From: Lichenostomus cassidix | Lineage: Eukaryota > Chordata > Aves > Passeriformes > Meliphagidae | Length of the DNA stretch: 64,000 nt | NCBI GenBank assembly: GCA_008360975.2 | Contig: CM039211.1 | Location: forward strand, 19,564,943-19,628,942 | Reading direction: 5' to 3' | Shown: piece after piece, positions 63,283 to 64,000 of the stretch | How positions within the stretch are numbered: position 1 is the stretch's first letter | Layout of the letters: every line of letters begins with the position of its first letter | Made by a program: the position numbers and the translations under genes | Notes under the pieces: generated by a model | The model's database searches: none | What the model saw: the letters and a program-made list of their open reading frames with translations, nothing else | Told to the model about the DNA's origin: nothing

Positions 63283-64000
63283 GGCAGCAACAGCAGGTCT
63301 CCTAAGTGGTGGGATTTTGGGAATGTGATGTTGCTCAGAAGTTTGCCCCATCTTCGTTTTTTCAGTGAGAGGGGAAGCACAGTCCAGCACTGTAAGTGAC
63401 TGAAAAAACCCTATGTAAATAAAAAACAGGAAACCACACACCCACATAAATTTTCATGCTGTTATTAATCAGTATGTGATACTACAGAGAACCAAAGCTG
63501 TGAAATCTAGGAGGCTTAATTTGTTTAAAATCCCACATGTGAAAGAAAACCTCACATAATATTATTAGGAACAACACTGAATAAATGAAGGAATAGCCAA
63601 TTTCGTGGGTTTTGCAACCTGGAAAAACAATACTTGGACCACAAGCTGAAGTTGGTCTTGCAGACATACCTCCAATTTTCACACTTGGGGGAATATACCT
63701 GGTTTTGCCTTAGCTGCTTAAATGTGCATAACTTTTTAACAGAGTTGCACTGGTGTGTTTTGCTTGTGGGTAAAAAAGCAGAGGTATAAGATATCTTTTC
63801 TTAGGGTTAAAAATCCTGAAGCCAACTGTGTATTCAGTTTTCCTAGGAACAAGAATAAGTTCTCATCACACAGGGAATGGAGAGGTTCTCCAATGTAGAA
63901 AACCACATTGTGCCAAACCAAAACCAATTCTTTGAGCTGAATTGCTGATCACGTGTTTCTTTGAGCTTTGTGAATAAATAAGCTTGCAGCTCATTAGCCA

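Larger units (their letters stand above)
60850..64000. other. AT-rich DNA without a recognised gene
   Basis: Apart from the weak exon candidate at 62.06 kb and the short repeats listed, nothing is recognised. Poly(A) runs lie at 63207-63218 and 63265-63282. Confidence 0.4.

Noticed and set aside
1..64000. CRISPR arrays, prokaryotic operons, tRNA or rRNA genes
   Set aside because: No regularly spaced direct repeats, ribosome-binding-site-led gene rows or recognisable structural RNA motifs were seen on either strand.

Overview
This is nuclear DNA from a bird, probably a passerine. The organism call rests on its repeats: several CR1 LINE fragments (reverse-transcriptase ORF2 remnants, 3' ends with the ATTCTRTG octamer) and avian-type ERV LTRs. 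The passerine part is an inference from LTR families I recognise from memory, not from a search. Apart from these repeats the window is AT-rich, rich in stop codons and low in CpG. It looks like a gene-poor region or the inside of very long introns. There are no bacterial-style genes, operons, rRNA, tRNA or CRISPR arrays. Nearly all long open frames are chance frames in repeats or low-complexity DNA.

Layout. 1-4 kb: unannotated AT-rich DNA with one chance-like open frame. 4.0-6.3 kb: a composite of an inverted CR1 ORF1 esterase-like fragment (minus strand), a plus-strand CR1 ORF2/3' fragment with an internal deletion, then an LTR fragment. 10.1-12.5 kb: a second plus-strand CR1 with an intact 3' end, followed by another LTR fragment sharing its 3' part with the first. 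15.5-16.1 kb: minus-strand CR1 3' end. 16-37 kb: long unannotated stretch with microsatellites and two short hairpins. 38.2-38.7 kb: plus-strand ERVL-type LTR, probably solo. 40.2 kb onward: a strong splice acceptor followed by a candidate terminal exon/3' UTR. 44.4-45.3 kb: a probable very old CR1. 47.2-48.9 kb: minus-strand degraded CR1 with recognisable endonuclease and RT parts. 52.27-52.63 kb: an uninterrupted 367-base purine tract. 56.4-58.1 kb: candidate coding exons on the plus strand; the first two join in phase across a splice junction, and a third, weaker one follows. Two still weaker exon candidates lie near 60.8 and 62.1 kb.

The likely host-gene content is therefore a plus-strand gene entering around 56.4 kb (not identified) and perhaps the 3' end of another transcript near 40-43 kb. 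I found no convincing new multi-gene system. The most interesting items are the phase-matched unidentified exons, the CR1 5' inversion at 4.0-5.9 kb, the long homopurine tract and a near-perfect 23-bp fold-back at 37.0 kb.
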